Shown here piece by piece: positions 27,446 through 36,760 of a DNA stretch of 48,146 nucleotides. The position numbers were made by a program, and so were the translations under genes. Source of the DNA: Acinetobacter albensis (lineage in GTDB: Bacteria > Pseudomonadota > Gammaproteobacteria > Pseudomonadales > Moraxellaceae); contig NZ_FMBK01000018.1 of assembly GCF_900095025.1 (NCBI RefSeq), positions 1 through 48,146 of the forward strand. The letters run 5' to 3'. The notes beneath the pieces are model-generated. The model saw nothing but the letters and a program-made list of their open reading frames with translations. It was not told the origin of the DNA and ran no database searches. The stretch's first letter is position 1. Every line of letters starts with the position of its first letter.

Positions 27446-27839
27446 GACAGGTTCTCTGTTGATATTTAAAAACTATTTTTAAGCTTAAACCAACTCATCC
27501 AAGAGTATCTACATTATTTGTAGTCTCTGGGTTAAAGCAGCAATTTTATGTTTAAACAATGACGATGATCTGATCACTTTCGTATTTCATATTTGCATAA
27601 AGATCCCTCTATTTACAGGAACATTCATATAAATATTGTTATGACTACTTATCTTTTAATTGACTAGTCATAAAATAAAAAATAAGAATTGATGCATCTT
27701 GAATGATCACATTTGAATGATGATTCAAACCTTAAGCTTTGAAAGGCTTATTCTTCCTGAACATGCCTTTCAAAGTTTAAGGCATTAGGTAAATAAACGA
27801 CTTAGCTACACTCTGGTTTTCAAACATCGATGCTTCAGA
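27446..27839. other. Intergenic region with several palindromes upstream of pqqU
   Basis: Contains TTATGACTA (27639-27647) and its inverse TAGTCATAA (27665-27673), with the ten-base palindrome TGACTAGTCA at 27661-27670. It also holds a repeat TTGAATGAT (27699-27707, 27713-27721), the inverted pair TTTGAAT/ATTCAAA (27712-27729) and a long hairpin at 27730-27782. These could be regulator sites for pqqU, which starts at 27445. No gene is seen. Confidence 0.5.
27730..27782. repeat. 18-bp inverted repeat, not a terminator
   Basis: 27730-27747 pairs with 27765-27782 at 17 of 18 positions as Watson-Crick pairs, plus one G-U (as + strand RNA), with a 17-base loop. No T-run follows on either strand. 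It lies between the pqqU upstream region and the 3' end of the methyltransferase gene. The structure is visible, the role is not. Confidence 0.6.
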
Positions 27840-29078
27840 TTAACATTTACGCCCGATATCTTGTTGATCCCACTGCTGATTGAGCAGTAATTCAAGTGAA
27901 TGCTTCTGAATCCCATACATATTTTTTAAAGCATGAATTTGTGCCAAAACAGCAGGATCAGGTTGAGTATAATCTTTGCGTTTGGTGGCCAAAATCATCT
28001 TATTTTTACTGGTATGCTCAAGTGCAACAAATTCGAAAACTTTGGTTTCATAGCCATATGCTTTAAGTAATAAAGCTCGAATCGTATCGGTCAGCATTTC
28101 GGCTTGCTGACCGGCATGAATCCCAAATTGCAACATGGGTTTTAATACTTCTGGACTATTTAATTGCGGACGTAGCTCTTTGTGGCAACACGGCGCGCAC
28201 ATGATAATTTGGGCATTTAAACGAATACCTGTATGAATTGCAAAATCCGTTGCTACATCACAAGCATGTAACGCAATCATGACATCCAAATGTTCAGGTT
28301 GATAGGTACGAACATCGCCCTGAAAAAAATCTAATTGCTTAAATTGAGAAACCTCAGCCACTTTCTGGCAAAAATCGACCATTTTTTCATTCAGTTCAAC
28401 ACCCGTCACAAAAGGCGTTTGTCCTTTATGATTCAAATAATCATATAAAGCAAACGTCAAATAGCCCTTTCCTGAACCAAAATCGACCACGCGTAAAGCA
28501 TGCTCTTGTGTGCTCATCTGTCCGACAGCACCTGAGAATATTTCGATAAACTTATTAATTTGCTTCCATTTACGCGCCATGCTCGGAATAATTTCTGCTT
28601 TGGCATCCGTAATTCCAAGCGGTTGTAAAAAATAACGGTCCTGATCAACATAACGATGCTTAGCACGATCGTGTTCCTGCATAGCCCCCTGTGTCTGCTG
28701 CATATGTTCTGATTTTGATTCCACTTTCTTTTTAGTCACTGTTAGCATCACTTTTTTCTTATTTTTTTTGAGTTGTAGCTCTGCATCATTGGTAAAAAGA
28801 TTGGCTTGTTTACATTGCATCAATAAAGACGTAGCAAGAGATAATGCTTCGTTTAAAGGATAGTTTTTGGTGACATCTTGAGTCTTATAACGATATAAAA
28901 TATTCAGTACAGACTGGTTTTGTAGTGAAATGATACGCAATGTTATTTTTTCTAAATGTTCGATTTCACCTTGATATTGGCTCAAGATCATTCGATCAAA
29001 ACCCTGCGTTTCAATCGCTTGCTGAAAAGCATCTAAAAATTGTTGTTCCTGATTTACAGTAGATGCCACTTGAGACAT
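27840..29078 (-). CDS. SAM-dependent methyltransferase (Methyltransf_32-like)
   Basis: A 412-residue cytoplasmic protein. Residues about 195-330 form a Rossmann methyltransferase domain with the glycine-rich SAM loop VVDFGSGKGYLTFALYDYL, an acidic second-strand VTGVELNEKMVDFC, and LDVMIALHACDVATDFAI and IMCAPCCHKEL. This Cys-Cys-His arrangement is typical of the GSTCD/Methyltransf_32 group. The N-terminal 130 residues are not recognised and include a lysine-rich stretch. The ATG at 29078 is preferred, because GAGTG lies about 8 bases upstream. Substrate (RNA or protein) unknown. Confidence 0.82.
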   Translation of the reverse strand: MSQVASTVNQEQQFLDAFQQAIETQGFDRMILSQYQGEIEHLEKITLRIISLQNQSVLNILYRYKTQDVTKNYPLNEALSLATSLLMQCKQANLFTNDAELQLKKNKKKVMLTVTKKKVESKSEHMQQTQGAMQEHDRAKHRYVDQDRYFLQPLGITDAKAEIIPSMARKWKQINKFIEIFSGAVGQMSTQEHALRVVDFGSGKGYLTFALYDYLNHKGQTPFVTGVELNEKMVDFCQKVAEVSQFKQLDFFQGDVRTYQPEHLDVMIALHACDVATDFAIHTGIRLNAQIIMCAPCCHKELRPQLNSPEVLKPMLQFGIHAGQQAEMLTDTIRALLLKAYGYETKVFEFVALEHTSKNKMILATKRKDYTQPDPAVLAQIHALKNMYGIQKHSLELLLNQQWDQQDIGRKC

Positions 29079-29179
29079 ACAATTCACTCGAAGAAATTAA
29101 GTGCTCAGTTTAAAACTTCTTACTATAAAGGTAAAACTGCATTACGATACAACTGTATTTTTAATTATAGAAATCAGTC

Positions 29180-29821
29180 ATGGTAACCTCACAGCTACAG
29201 GCTTATGATCCACGCGAAGAATATATTAATGCACTCAGTCATGCCCTTGGTGCAGTTTTAGCCCTCATTGCCAGTGGGTTTATGCTAATGAAAGGCAGCG
29301 CTTTACCGCTAGGCCAATTTTTAGGTTTATGTGTTTATGCATTTAGCATGATTCTGCTATTTTCAAGTTCAGCTCTTTATCACTTTTCGAGCGATGAAAC
29401 CAAACGATATTGGTACAAAAAACTAGATCATACTGCGATTTATTATTTAATTGCTGGAACGTATACGCCTTTTTTGTCTATCGCAATTCCGACTGCAAAA
29501 GCGCATTATTTACTGATTGCCCTGTGGGTAATTGCTGCAATTGGCACCTTGTTTAAACTGGTATTCATTCACCGTTTTCAAAAAATATCATTAATTGCTT
29601 ATCTTTTGATGGGTTGGCTTGCGGTATTGGTGATTGATGACATGCAGCGCTTTTTAAGCACACAAGCCTTAACCTATCTGATTGTAGGCGGTTTGTCTTA
29701 TACCATCGGTGCATTGTTTTATGCGTTAAAACGCGTAAGATACACCCATGCAATCTGGCATATTTTTGTATTGATAGGCGCAGGATCACAATTCTTGGCG
29801 ATTTATCTGTACGTGCTTTAA
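29180..29821 (+). CDS. trhA: Hemolysin III / PAQR-family membrane protein
   Basis: A 213-residue seven-helix membrane protein of the PAQR/hemolysin III family. The conserved motifs are NALSHALGAVLAL near the N-terminus, SSALYHFSSDE and KKLDHTAIYYLIAGTYTPF, and the C-terminal HAIWHIFVLIGAGSQF. The three histidines expected to bind zinc (in ALYHF, AIWHI and nearby) are present. Bacterial relatives (TrhA in E. coli) influence membrane lipid homeostasis. A haemolytic role is not established. It stands alone between the methyltransferase and an MFS gene, divergent from the former. Confidence 0.85.
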   Translation: MVTSQLQAYDPREEYINALSHALGAVLALIASGFMLMKGSALPLGQFLGLCVYAFSMILLFSSSALYHFSSDETKRYWYKKLDHTAIYYLIAGTYTPFLSIAIPTAKAHYLLIALWVIAAIGTLFKLVFIHRFQKISLIAYLLMGWLAVLVIDDMQRFLSTQALTYLIVGGLSYTIGALFYALKRVRYTHAIWHIFVLIGAGSQFLAIYLYVL

Positions 29822-29959
29822 CTCTCTCATTCTTCACTTCAGTACCCTGAACAAGTTGATTTGAGATAGTTTTTCGTTGTTTTTTTAAGAAATTACGCTT
29901 TTTTTTAAAAATTACCCTAAAAAACAAATTTTTTATTTTGAGTCAGCGTAAGGTCCTCC

Positions 29960-31273
29960 ATGGCGTCATCAAATTCTACTGCTACCTCAGAAGTAGCCAC
30001 CAATTCAAAATTCCGCGTACTTACAGCAAGTCTTGTCGGCACGACCATCGAATTCTTCGATTTTTATATTTATGCGACCGCTGCTGTCATTATTTTTCCG
30101 CATTTATTTTTTCCTGCCAGTACAGACCCCACCACGGCCACTATTCAGTCTTTAGCCACATTTGCTATTGCCTTTATTGCCCGTCCAATTGGTGCTGCCC
30201 TCTTTGGACATCTAGGGGACAGGATTGGTCGTAAAGCCACCTTAGTCGCCGCATTGCTCACCATGGGGATTTCTACCGTTTGTATCGGGTTACTGCCCAC
30301 CTATGCACAAATTGGCATTGTTGCACCCTTGTTACTTGCACTCTGTCGTTTAGGACAAGGTCTCGGTTTAGGTGGTGAATGGAGTGGTGCAGTGTTGCTT
30401 GCCACCGAAAATGCACCTGAAGGTAAACGTGCATGGTATGGCATGTTTCCGCAACTTGGGGCACCCATTGGCTTTATTTTGGCCACTGGTTCATTTTTAA
30501 TGCTAGGTGCATTGATGTCTGAAGCAGACTTTATGCAATGGGGCTGGCGTATTCCATTTATTGCAAGTTCAGTACTGGTGATTGTAGGTTTATGGATTCG
30601 TCTAAAACTGCATGAAACACCTGCATTTCAAAAAGTCCTCGATAAACAAAAAGAAGTTAATGTTCCTTTTAAAGAAGTTATGACGAAACATTGGCGCATG
30701 CTCATTCTCGGAACCATTGCTGCGATTTGTACCTTTGTGGTGTTTTATTTAACCACTGTATTTGCGCTCAATTGGGGAACAACTCGACTGGGTTATTCTC
30801 GTGCAGAATTTCTGAAGTTACAATTAATTGCCACCTTGTGTTTTGCAGCTTTCATTCCACTTTCGGCAATTTTTGCGGAAAAATTTGGTCGCAGGGCTAC
30901 TTCGATAGGCGTGTGCATTCTATCGGCATTGTTCGGTTTAGTGTTTGCAAGCATGCTTGAATCTGGCAATACCTTTGTGGTGTTCTTATTTTTATGCTTA
31001 GGCTTAGGCATCATGGGTTTAACCTATGGTCCAATCGGAACAGTTTTGTCAGAAATTTTCCCGACCTCTGTACGTTATACTGGTTCTGCTTTAACCTTCA
31101 ATCTTGCAGGCATTTTTGGTGCCTCTTTTGCACCGCTTATCGCAACTGAATTGGCAACCACCTATGGTTTACAAGCTGTGGGCTATTATTTGTCTGCAGC
31201 CTCAATTCTTTCACTATGTGCATTTTTAGCGATTCGTGAAACCAAGAATGATGATGTAAATAATCAGGTTTAA
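29960..31273 (+). CDS. MHS-family MFS transporter (ShiA/YhjE-like)
   Basis: A 437-residue inner membrane symporter with 12 helices. It has the metabolite:H+ symporter pattern GTTIEFFDFYIYATAAVIIF in helix 1, ARPIGAALFGHLGDRIGRKA in loop 2-3, LGQGLGLGGEWSGAVLLATE in helix 4, and FGRRATSIGV in loop 8-9. Similarity is closer to shikimate and YhjE-type members than to the KgtP-like protein at 12654. A TAAGG binding site lies 6 bases before the ATG. The substrate cannot be assigned. A terminator follows. No metabolic partner genes are next to it. Confidence 0.85.
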   Translation: MASSNSTATSEVATNSKFRVLTASLVGTTIEFFDFYIYATAAVIIFPHLFFPASTDPTTATIQSLATFAIAFIARPIGAALFGHLGDRIGRKATLVAALLTMGISTVCIGLLPTYAQIGIVAPLLLALCRLGQGLGLGGEWSGAVLLATENAPEGKRAWYGMFPQLGAPIGFILATGSFLMLGALMSEADFMQWGWRIPFIASSVLVIVGLWIRLKLHETPAFQKVLDKQKEVNVPFKEVMTKHWRMLILGTIAAICTFVVFYLTTVFALNWGTTRLGYSRAEFLKLQLIATLCFAAFIPLSAIFAEKFGRRATSIGVCILSALFGLVFASMLESGNTFVVFLFLCLGLGIMGLTYGPIGTVLSEIFPTSVRYTGSALTFNLAGIFGASFAPLIATELATTYGLQAVGYYLSAASILSLCAFLAIRETKNDDVNNQV

Positions 31274-31288
31274 TCCAATTGTAGTCAT

Positions 31289-31319
31289 AAAAAAACCAGC
31301 AGAATCTGCTGGTTTTTTT
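31289..31319 (+). terminator. Intrinsic terminator after the MHS transporter
   Basis: An A-run plus CCAGCAG, loop AAT, then CTGCTGG and a T-run. The perfect stem covers 31289-31302 and 31306-31319. It is symmetrical, so it could also act in the other direction. Confidence 0.92.
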
Positions 31320-31419
31320 ATAGTTATTTTTTAATGGGTGATTATTCTAGAAAGTGCTGATCATTTTTTACATTTATTCAACCAGAGTCATCTACAATCT
31401 TAAACATGACATTTAAGCT

Positions 31420-32430
31420 TTAAACCAGCTCGATAATATCAATGGTCGGTGGCACACGAAAACGAAATGGCACTCCCACTAGACCCGTTCCCACCGTAAC
31501 AAATACATCTGCATTTTCGTGTTTATACAACCCTTTTTTATGCCCTAAAATAGACACTTTCTTCATAATGTAATTGGTCAGCCACGGTAGTTCAACTTGT
31601 CCGCCATGGGTATGACCCGACAACATGAGAGGACGGGTGGATAGTTTTGGTACCATATCCACGGTGTCTGGATTATGCGATAAAAGTACCCAAGGCTTGT
31701 CTTGCGGTAAGTCAGGCATATAACGCATATCGGTTTTACCTGCCCATAAATCTCCAACCCCAAGCAAACGGAATTCATCAAATTCTACCATCTGACCTTC
31801 AATATCAATCACATCATTAATGATCAAAGCATGTCGAAGTAAATTTTGAATCGGTGGGCCAGGATATTGCTCATCATGATTTCCATTCACTGAGTACACA
31901 GGGGCCACAATCTGTTTTAAAATCGCCAACTCTTCAGCCAGCGTATTTTCTGGCTCATAGGTCCAGTCCCCTGCGACTACGACCAAATCAGGATTTTGCT
32001 GATTAATTTTCTCGACAATAATTTTAAGCTGGCGCTCATGTCCGGAAAATAGACCAATATGTAAATCGGCAATTAATACCAATTTGATGGGTTTTTGCAT
32101 TTTTTGATCTGGATTTAACTGATATTCTAAGGTTTTAACCACCACATGATGCGGCTCTATAAAACGTGCATAAATTAACAAACTACTGAGAAGAAAAATA
32201 AAAATAGCTTCGTGAATCGAATAATAACCACTCCAACCAGCAAATAAACTAAAGAAAAATAAAGGGAACAACAGATAGGACAAATAAAAGGCCAACAAAT
32301 GTACAAAGGCTTTAAAAGGATGAATGGTTTCTGTACGTGTCTGGCTCAACCATGCTTGTCCAACACCCCAAAGAGCAAGCACAACAAAACTGATATAAAA
32401 ATATATTATGACCGAATCTGTTTCCCACAT
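31420..32430 (-). CDS. Membrane-anchored metallophosphoesterase
   Basis: A 336-residue protein with three or four hydrophobic helices in the first 95 residues, followed by a calcineurin-like phosphoesterase domain. The metal-binding motifs are IADLHIG (D-x-H), VVAGDWTYE (G-D), VNGNHDEQ (G-N-H-D), LLSHNPD and SGHTHGGQ (G-H-x-H). The layout resembles YkuE/YaeI-type phosphodiesterases. The substrate may be a lipid-linked pyrophosphate or phospholipid, but this is inference from the membrane anchor and family. It is divergent from the phospholipase D gene, whose start is 124 bases away. Confidence 0.86.
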   Translation of the reverse strand: MWETDSVIIYFYISFVVLALWGVGQAWLSQTRTETIHPFKAFVHLLAFYLSYLLFPLFFFSLFAGWSGYYSIHEAIFIFLLSSLLIYARFIEPHHVVVKTLEYQLNPDQKMQKPIKLVLIADLHIGLFSGHERQLKIIVEKINQQNPDLVVVAGDWTYEPENTLAEELAILKQIVAPVYSVNGNHDEQYPGPPIQNLLRHALIINDVIDIEGQMVEFDEFRLLGVGDLWAGKTDMRYMPDLPQDKPWVLLSHNPDTVDMVPKLSTRPLMLSGHTHGGQVELPWLTNYIMKKVSILGHKKGLYKHENADVFVTVGTGLVGVPFRFRVPPTIDIIELV

Positions 32431-32554
32431 AGTTATTCTCTACACTCATTGCTCTCAGCAAAACGATGAACTGACATCATTCATCTATTCTATTATTTAT
32501 CTTTTCACAGCTGGCAACTATACTCAAACCAAATTTTGCACTTGTTTATAAAAT

Positions 32555-34189
32555 ATGGCGCGCTCAACTCAGACAATATTCGAAATCAAAAACGCTCGGT
32601 TAGATGGTCTTCACGTCTACAAAACTGCGGTTTTGATGAGTTGCAGCCTTATTTTAGGTATTCCTGCCTGCTCGACCCTGCCCAAGCAATCTCCTCAGCC
32701 GATTGAATATGCCTTTGATACGCCAACAGAACAAAGCTCATTGGCAAAAATTGTTTTACCATTACGAGAACAAGACCCCAATCTGACGGGTTATCATGTT
32801 TTGTATGATCCGTTGGAAGCATTGGCTGCACGTATCCATCTGATTAATAAAGCAGAAAAAACACTAGATTTACAATATTATATTTGGGACAACGATAAAA
32901 TTGGCTCACTTGCGCTCTACTCTATTATTCAAGCCGCAGATCGTGGAGTCAAAGTCCGTTTATTGATGGATGATAATAATGCCAAAAAAATGGAAGGAAT
33001 TTATTTAGCGCTCGATCAACATCAGAATATTGATGTCAAATTGTATAATCCTTATCGTTTTAGACATTATCGTGCCATGGATATGGTGCTGGATTTAAAG
33101 CGTATTAACCGCCGTATGCACAATAAAAGTTTTATTGCAGACAACCAAATTGCTTTAATTGGCGGTCGCAATATGAGTAACCAATATTACAATGTCAGCG
33201 ACAATTATCAGTTTTCTGATGTAGATGTGATGTTGGTTGGCTCTGCTTCCGATGAGATTATTCATTCTTTTGATGACTATTGGAACGATGATTATGCTTT
33301 TCCAGTCAAACAAATTGTCAATGCTCGACATTATTCATTGCGTTTTCCAAATTTAAAACAACAGCTCGAACAACATGCTCAAACCATCACCGTCCAAAAC
33401 TATCTTGATTTAGCCACGCGTTCACATGCCTTTGAAAACTGGCTCAATAAAAGCATTCAGTTTGATTGGGTAAAAGCCGAGGTGGTCAGCGACTCACCCA
33501 GTAAAATTAGAGCCAAAGCAAAAAAAGAGCAGCATTTGAATTTCCAGTTAATTCACCAATTACAAAAACCTGAACAGAGTGTCGATATTATTTCAGCTTA
33601 TTTTGTGCCTGAGAAAAAAGGTGAAAAAATGCTCAGTGATTTGGCTCAAACCAATGTACATGTTCGAGTATTAACCAATTCTTTTAAAGCCAATGATGTG
33701 TTTTTAGTCCATGCTTTTTATGGAAAATATCGAAAAGATTTGTTAAAAAATCAGGTTGAACTTTATGAGTTTTTGGCTGCACCTGAAACTGAAAATCTCA
33801 ATATTAATACCGATGAAATTGCAGAAAAAGCCAAAGTCAGCTTAAAAGGATTAAGTCGCTCTAGCCTGCATGCCAAAATGATGGCGATTGATCAGAAACA
33901 GGTTTTTATTGGCTCTTTTAATTTTGATCCACGTTCTGCTTATTTGAACACTGAAATTGGTGTTCTATTGAATAGCCCCAGCTTAGCTCAATCTATCCAT
34001 ACCACCATGGATGAAAATTTATCTAAATATGCTTATAAACTGGTTCTAAACGCCAACCATAAAATTAATTGGAAAATTAAACAGCATGATGGCAACATCA
34101 AGACTTATTCCACAGAACCTAAAATGAAGTGGTGGCAGAAAGCAGGTATAAAAGTCATTTCATGGCTGCCTATCGAAGGCTTTATGTGA
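32555..34189 (+). CDS. Phospholipase D-family protein, ClsC-like
   Basis: A 544-residue protein with two PLD catalytic motifs. The first, beginning MHNKSFIADNQIALIGGRN, has His189 and Lys191. The second, LHAKMMAIDQKQVFIGSFNF, has His439 and Lys441. The N-terminus has a hydrophobic stretch ending LILGIPACST, which may be a lipobox with Cys39. In that case the first 20 residues precede a signal sequence. The architecture matches the ClsC/YmdC cardiolipin synthase-like group, so phospholipid transesterification is the likely activity. Its stop is 4 bases from the stop of the acyltransferase gene on the opposite strand. Confidence 0.85.
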   Translation: MARSTQTIFEIKNARLDGLHVYKTAVLMSCSLILGIPACSTLPKQSPQPIEYAFDTPTEQSSLAKIVLPLREQDPNLTGYHVLYDPLEALAARIHLINKAEKTLDLQYYIWDNDKIGSLALYSIIQAADRGVKVRLLMDDNNAKKMEGIYLALDQHQNIDVKLYNPYRFRHYRAMDMVLDLKRINRRMHNKSFIADNQIALIGGRNMSNQYYNVSDNYQFSDVDVMLVGSASDEIIHSFDDYWNDDYAFPVKQIVNARHYSLRFPNLKQQLEQHAQTITVQNYLDLATRSHAFENWLNKSIQFDWVKAEVVSDSPSKIRAKAKKEQHLNFQLIHQLQKPEQSVDIISAYFVPEKKGEKMLSDLAQTNVHVRVLTNSFKANDVFLVHAFYGKYRKDLLKNQVELYEFLAAPETENLNINTDEIAEKAKVSLKGLSRSSLHAKMMAIDQKQVFIGSFNFDPRSAYLNTEIGVLLNSPSLAQSIHTTMDENLSKYAYKLVLNANHKINWKIKQHDGNIKTYSTEPKMKWWQKAGIKVISWLPIEGFM

Positions 34190-34193
34190 AGCC

Positions 34194-35039
34194 TTAAGAG
34201 CCAACATAACGATTTTCATTGGCTATTTTTTCAGGATGAGGCATCAGAACTTTTTGCTGTAAACGTGCTAGCCCTTCTATCATCTGGGCTTGAACTTCTT
34301 GTGTTAAGGTCTCGACGGTATGTCCCTGTACAGCAATCGGTTGCAATGCGATTAAATGGGCTGTCACTTTTGGCATTTCGAGTACATTTTTGACATGATC
34401 AATAAAACGAATATCATCGATAAATGGTGCGATGTTATCCAACTCACCCGCTTGATTCACATAACAAATAAGACAAATTTGAACGGGACGATTGGCTTCA
34501 ATGGCTGCACCTAAAATGCGGCCATAAATCTTCTTGATTTTAGAACCATCCGATGTCGTCGCTTCTGGAAAAAATAAAACTGGAATATCGTGTTTTAAAA
34601 ATGAGGTGATTTGTTCACGAATTCTGACTGAATCTCCAGAACCCCGTTTAATAAAGAGTGTTCCACCACCTTTTGCAAGCTTGCCCAATAACGGCCATTT
34701 TTCAATTTCTGCTTTGGCCAAAAAAAATACTCGTGCACCTGAACCTAAAACGGCGATATCCAACCAAGAAACATGATTACTGACCCAAAGTGCAGGTTCT
34801 TGTGGAATTTCTCCATGAATTTCAACTTCAATATTAAAGACCTTACTTAACTGTCGGCAGAAATATTGTACATAACGCGTATTATTAGGATGATTCGGTT
34901 CTTTATATAATCCGTGACGATAGACCAGATAAAATCCCTGTGAAATCACCCCCATGGTTGCCAATACTTTTTTGCTGTAGAGAAAAAATTTAGACACACT
35001 ATTTAACGAGATATGTTCAGTTATAGAAGATTGAGTCAT
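34194..35039 (-). CDS. 1-acyl-sn-glycerol-3-phosphate acyltransferase-family protein
   Basis: A PlsC-type lysophospholipid acyltransferase of 281 residues. The catalytic NHxxxxD motif is WVSNHVSWLDIAVLG, and the glycerophosphate-binding motif is TLFIKRGSGDS. FFPEATTSDG is the third motif. The N-terminal hydrophobic segment may act as a membrane anchor. PlsC converts lysophosphatidate to phosphatidate, but this family also has ornithine-lipid and other acyl acceptors. No sequence clue separates them here. It converges tail to tail with the ClsC-like gene, with no room for a separate terminator. Confidence 0.84.
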   Translation of the reverse strand: MTQSSITEHISLNSVSKFFLYSKKVLATMGVISQGFYLVYRHGLYKEPNHPNNTRYVQYFCRQLSKVFNIEVEIHGEIPQEPALWVSNHVSWLDIAVLGSGARVFFLAKAEIEKWPLLGKLAKGGGTLFIKRGSGDSVRIREQITSFLKHDIPVLFFPEATTSDGSKIKKIYGRILGAAIEANRPVQICLICYVNQAGELDNIAPFIDDIRFIDHVKNVLEMPKVTAHLIALQPIAVQGHTVETLTQEVQAQMIEGLARLQQKVLMPHPEKIANENRYVGS

Positions 35040-35386
35040 AAATTGATCACTAAGTCGAGATGTAGCATTACACGGTTATTTTCTGTCATTCTATACTGTC
35101 TCACTTGATCTTGCATTGATCTTAAAAATCGAAATTAATTTTTTATTTAATACCTTTATCTTTAAAGTTTTGCAATCTTGAAGGTTAATTTTAAAATACA
35201 CAGGGTTTAAAAAGCAGATTCAAACGGCAAACGATAAAAACAAGGAATTTTCTTATAAAACGGAATTATATAATCTTATTCTAAAATCAATACATTGATA
35301 GCAATCATACTTAAGTTATTGCTATTTTTTACTTTCACCACTTCTTTTCTACTAGAATAAAGTTTTAATCGTCGAGATGGTCATTA
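35040..35386. other. Divergent upstream region of the acyltransferase gene and hflX
   Basis: 347 AT-rich bases. An inverted repeat ATAGCAAT (35298-35305) / ATTGCTAT (35318-35325) lies about 60 bases before hflX and could be a regulator site or leader hairpin. A TAGAAT at 35353-35358 may be a -10 box for hflX, but no good -35 is visible. Nothing else recognised. Confidence 0.45.
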
Positions 35387-36718
35387 GTGGAATATTCTGA
35401 GCAACGTCAAGGTAAAGAACGGGCAATATTGGTCAGTGTATCTGTACAGCTTTTAGATGACCTTGATGCTGAGGAATTTCGTTTATTGGCTCAATCTGCT
35501 GGCGCTGAAATTTTGGAACATATTACCGCTCAACGCATTAAACCAGACCCTAAATTGTTTATCGGTTCGGGCAAAGCAGAAGAAATTGCTGAATTAGCCA
35601 AAATGATTGAAGCCGATTTGGTCATTTTTGATCATGCCTTAAGCCCATCTCAAGAACGTAATTTAGAACGAGTCATGCAATGTCGAGTAATTGATCGTAC
35701 TCGTCTCATTTTAGATATTTTTGCACAACGTGCGCGTACACATGAAGGTAAACTTCAAGTCGAATTGGCACAATTAGATTATTTATCTTCACGATTGGTC
35801 GGTGGTGGCATTCACTTAGACAGCCAAAAAGGCGGCATTGGATTACGCGGACCAGGTGAAACACAATTAGAAACAGATCGTCGCCTACTTCGTTTACGTA
35901 TTGGACAGCTAAAAGACAAACTAGAAAAAGTACGTCAAACGCGGATTCAAGGACGTGCAGCGCGTCAAAAAGCCGCTATTCCGACGGTCTCTTTAGTTGG
36001 TTATACCAATGCGGGTAAATCTACTTTATTTAACATTTTGGCTCATTCTGAGGTATACGCCGCTGATCAACTCTTTGCCACACTCGATCCAACGCTACGT
36101 CGTTTAAATTGGGATGGAATTGGGGCTTTAGTGCTTGCCGATACGGTGGGTTTTGTCCGTAATCTTGCGCATGCCTTGATTGAATCTTTTAAAGCAACTC
36201 TAGAAGAAACATTAGAAGCCACTTTATTGCTCCATGTTATTGATTCAAGCAGTCCAGATATGTTGGAACAGATTGAAGCGGTGGAAAAGGTTTTAAAAGA
36301 AATTGGCGTCAATGTGCCCGTCTTACGTGTCTATAACAAAATCGATTTGAGCAATGAAGATGCTAAAATTGTTTATGCCAAACCACATTTACCTGATCGT
36401 GTCTATGTGTCAGCACATTCCCAACAAGGTTTAGGACTATTACGTCAAGCGGTACAAGAATGCTTGATGGGACAGTTACAAAGTTTTGAATTGGTACTAA
36501 AACCAGAATATGGAAAATTACGCACTCAATTGTATGCACTCAATGTCATTCAAACTGAAAATCATGATGAAGCGGGTAATTTGCATTTACACATTATTAT
36601 TGCTCCGCAAAAGCTTGAGCAGTTGATCAAACAGTCACATTTACCGATTGATGAAATTTTAGGTTCCAAAGCGCTTCAATTTAAAAGACCTCTTGAAGAA
36701 TTTGAAATCAAAAAGTAA
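35387..36718 (+). CDS. hflX: Ribosome-associated GTPase HflX
   Basis: A GTPase of 443 residues that splits stalled or stress-arrested 70S ribosomes in E. coli. The N-terminal HflX domain includes FIGSGKAEEIAEL and DHALSPSQERNLER. RGPGETQLETDRRLLRLRI marks the middle linker helix, and the G domain begins at GYTNAGKS (205-212), followed by DTVGFVR and NKID. The C-terminal domain follows. The start is GTG at 35387. In many proteobacteria hflX follows hfq. Here it stands alone, with no hfq in the window. lrgA-like genes follow on the same strand. Confidence 0.94.
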   Translation: MEYSEQRQGKERAILVSVSVQLLDDLDAEEFRLLAQSAGAEILEHITAQRIKPDPKLFIGSGKAEEIAELAKMIEADLVIFDHALSPSQERNLERVMQCRVIDRTRLILDIFAQRARTHEGKLQVELAQLDYLSSRLVGGGIHLDSQKGGIGLRGPGETQLETDRRLLRLRIGQLKDKLEKVRQTRIQGRAARQKAAIPTVSLVGYTNAGKSTLFNILAHSEVYAADQLFATLDPTLRRLNWDGIGALVLADTVGFVRNLAHALIESFKATLEETLEATLLLHVIDSSSPDMLEQIEAVEKVLKEIGVNVPVLRVYNKIDLSNEDAKIVYAKPHLPDRVYVSAHSQQGLGLLRQAVQECLMGQLQSFELVLKPEYGKLRTQLYALNVIQTENHDEAGNLHLHIIIAPQKLEQLIKQSHLPIDEILGSKALQFKRPLEEFEIKK

Positions 36719-36760
36719 ATCAGTTAAAACATGATAAGTATCATTTAAAATTTGAAGCAC

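Noticed and set aside
29565..29927. 120-codon frame opposite to the hemolysin III gene
   Set aside because: It lies on the antisense strand of a gene with clear family motifs, has no ribosome binding site and a composition unlike a real protein.
35298..35325. Inverted repeat upstream of hflX as a terminator
   Set aside because: No T-run and no gene ends before it. It is listed only as a possible regulatory site.
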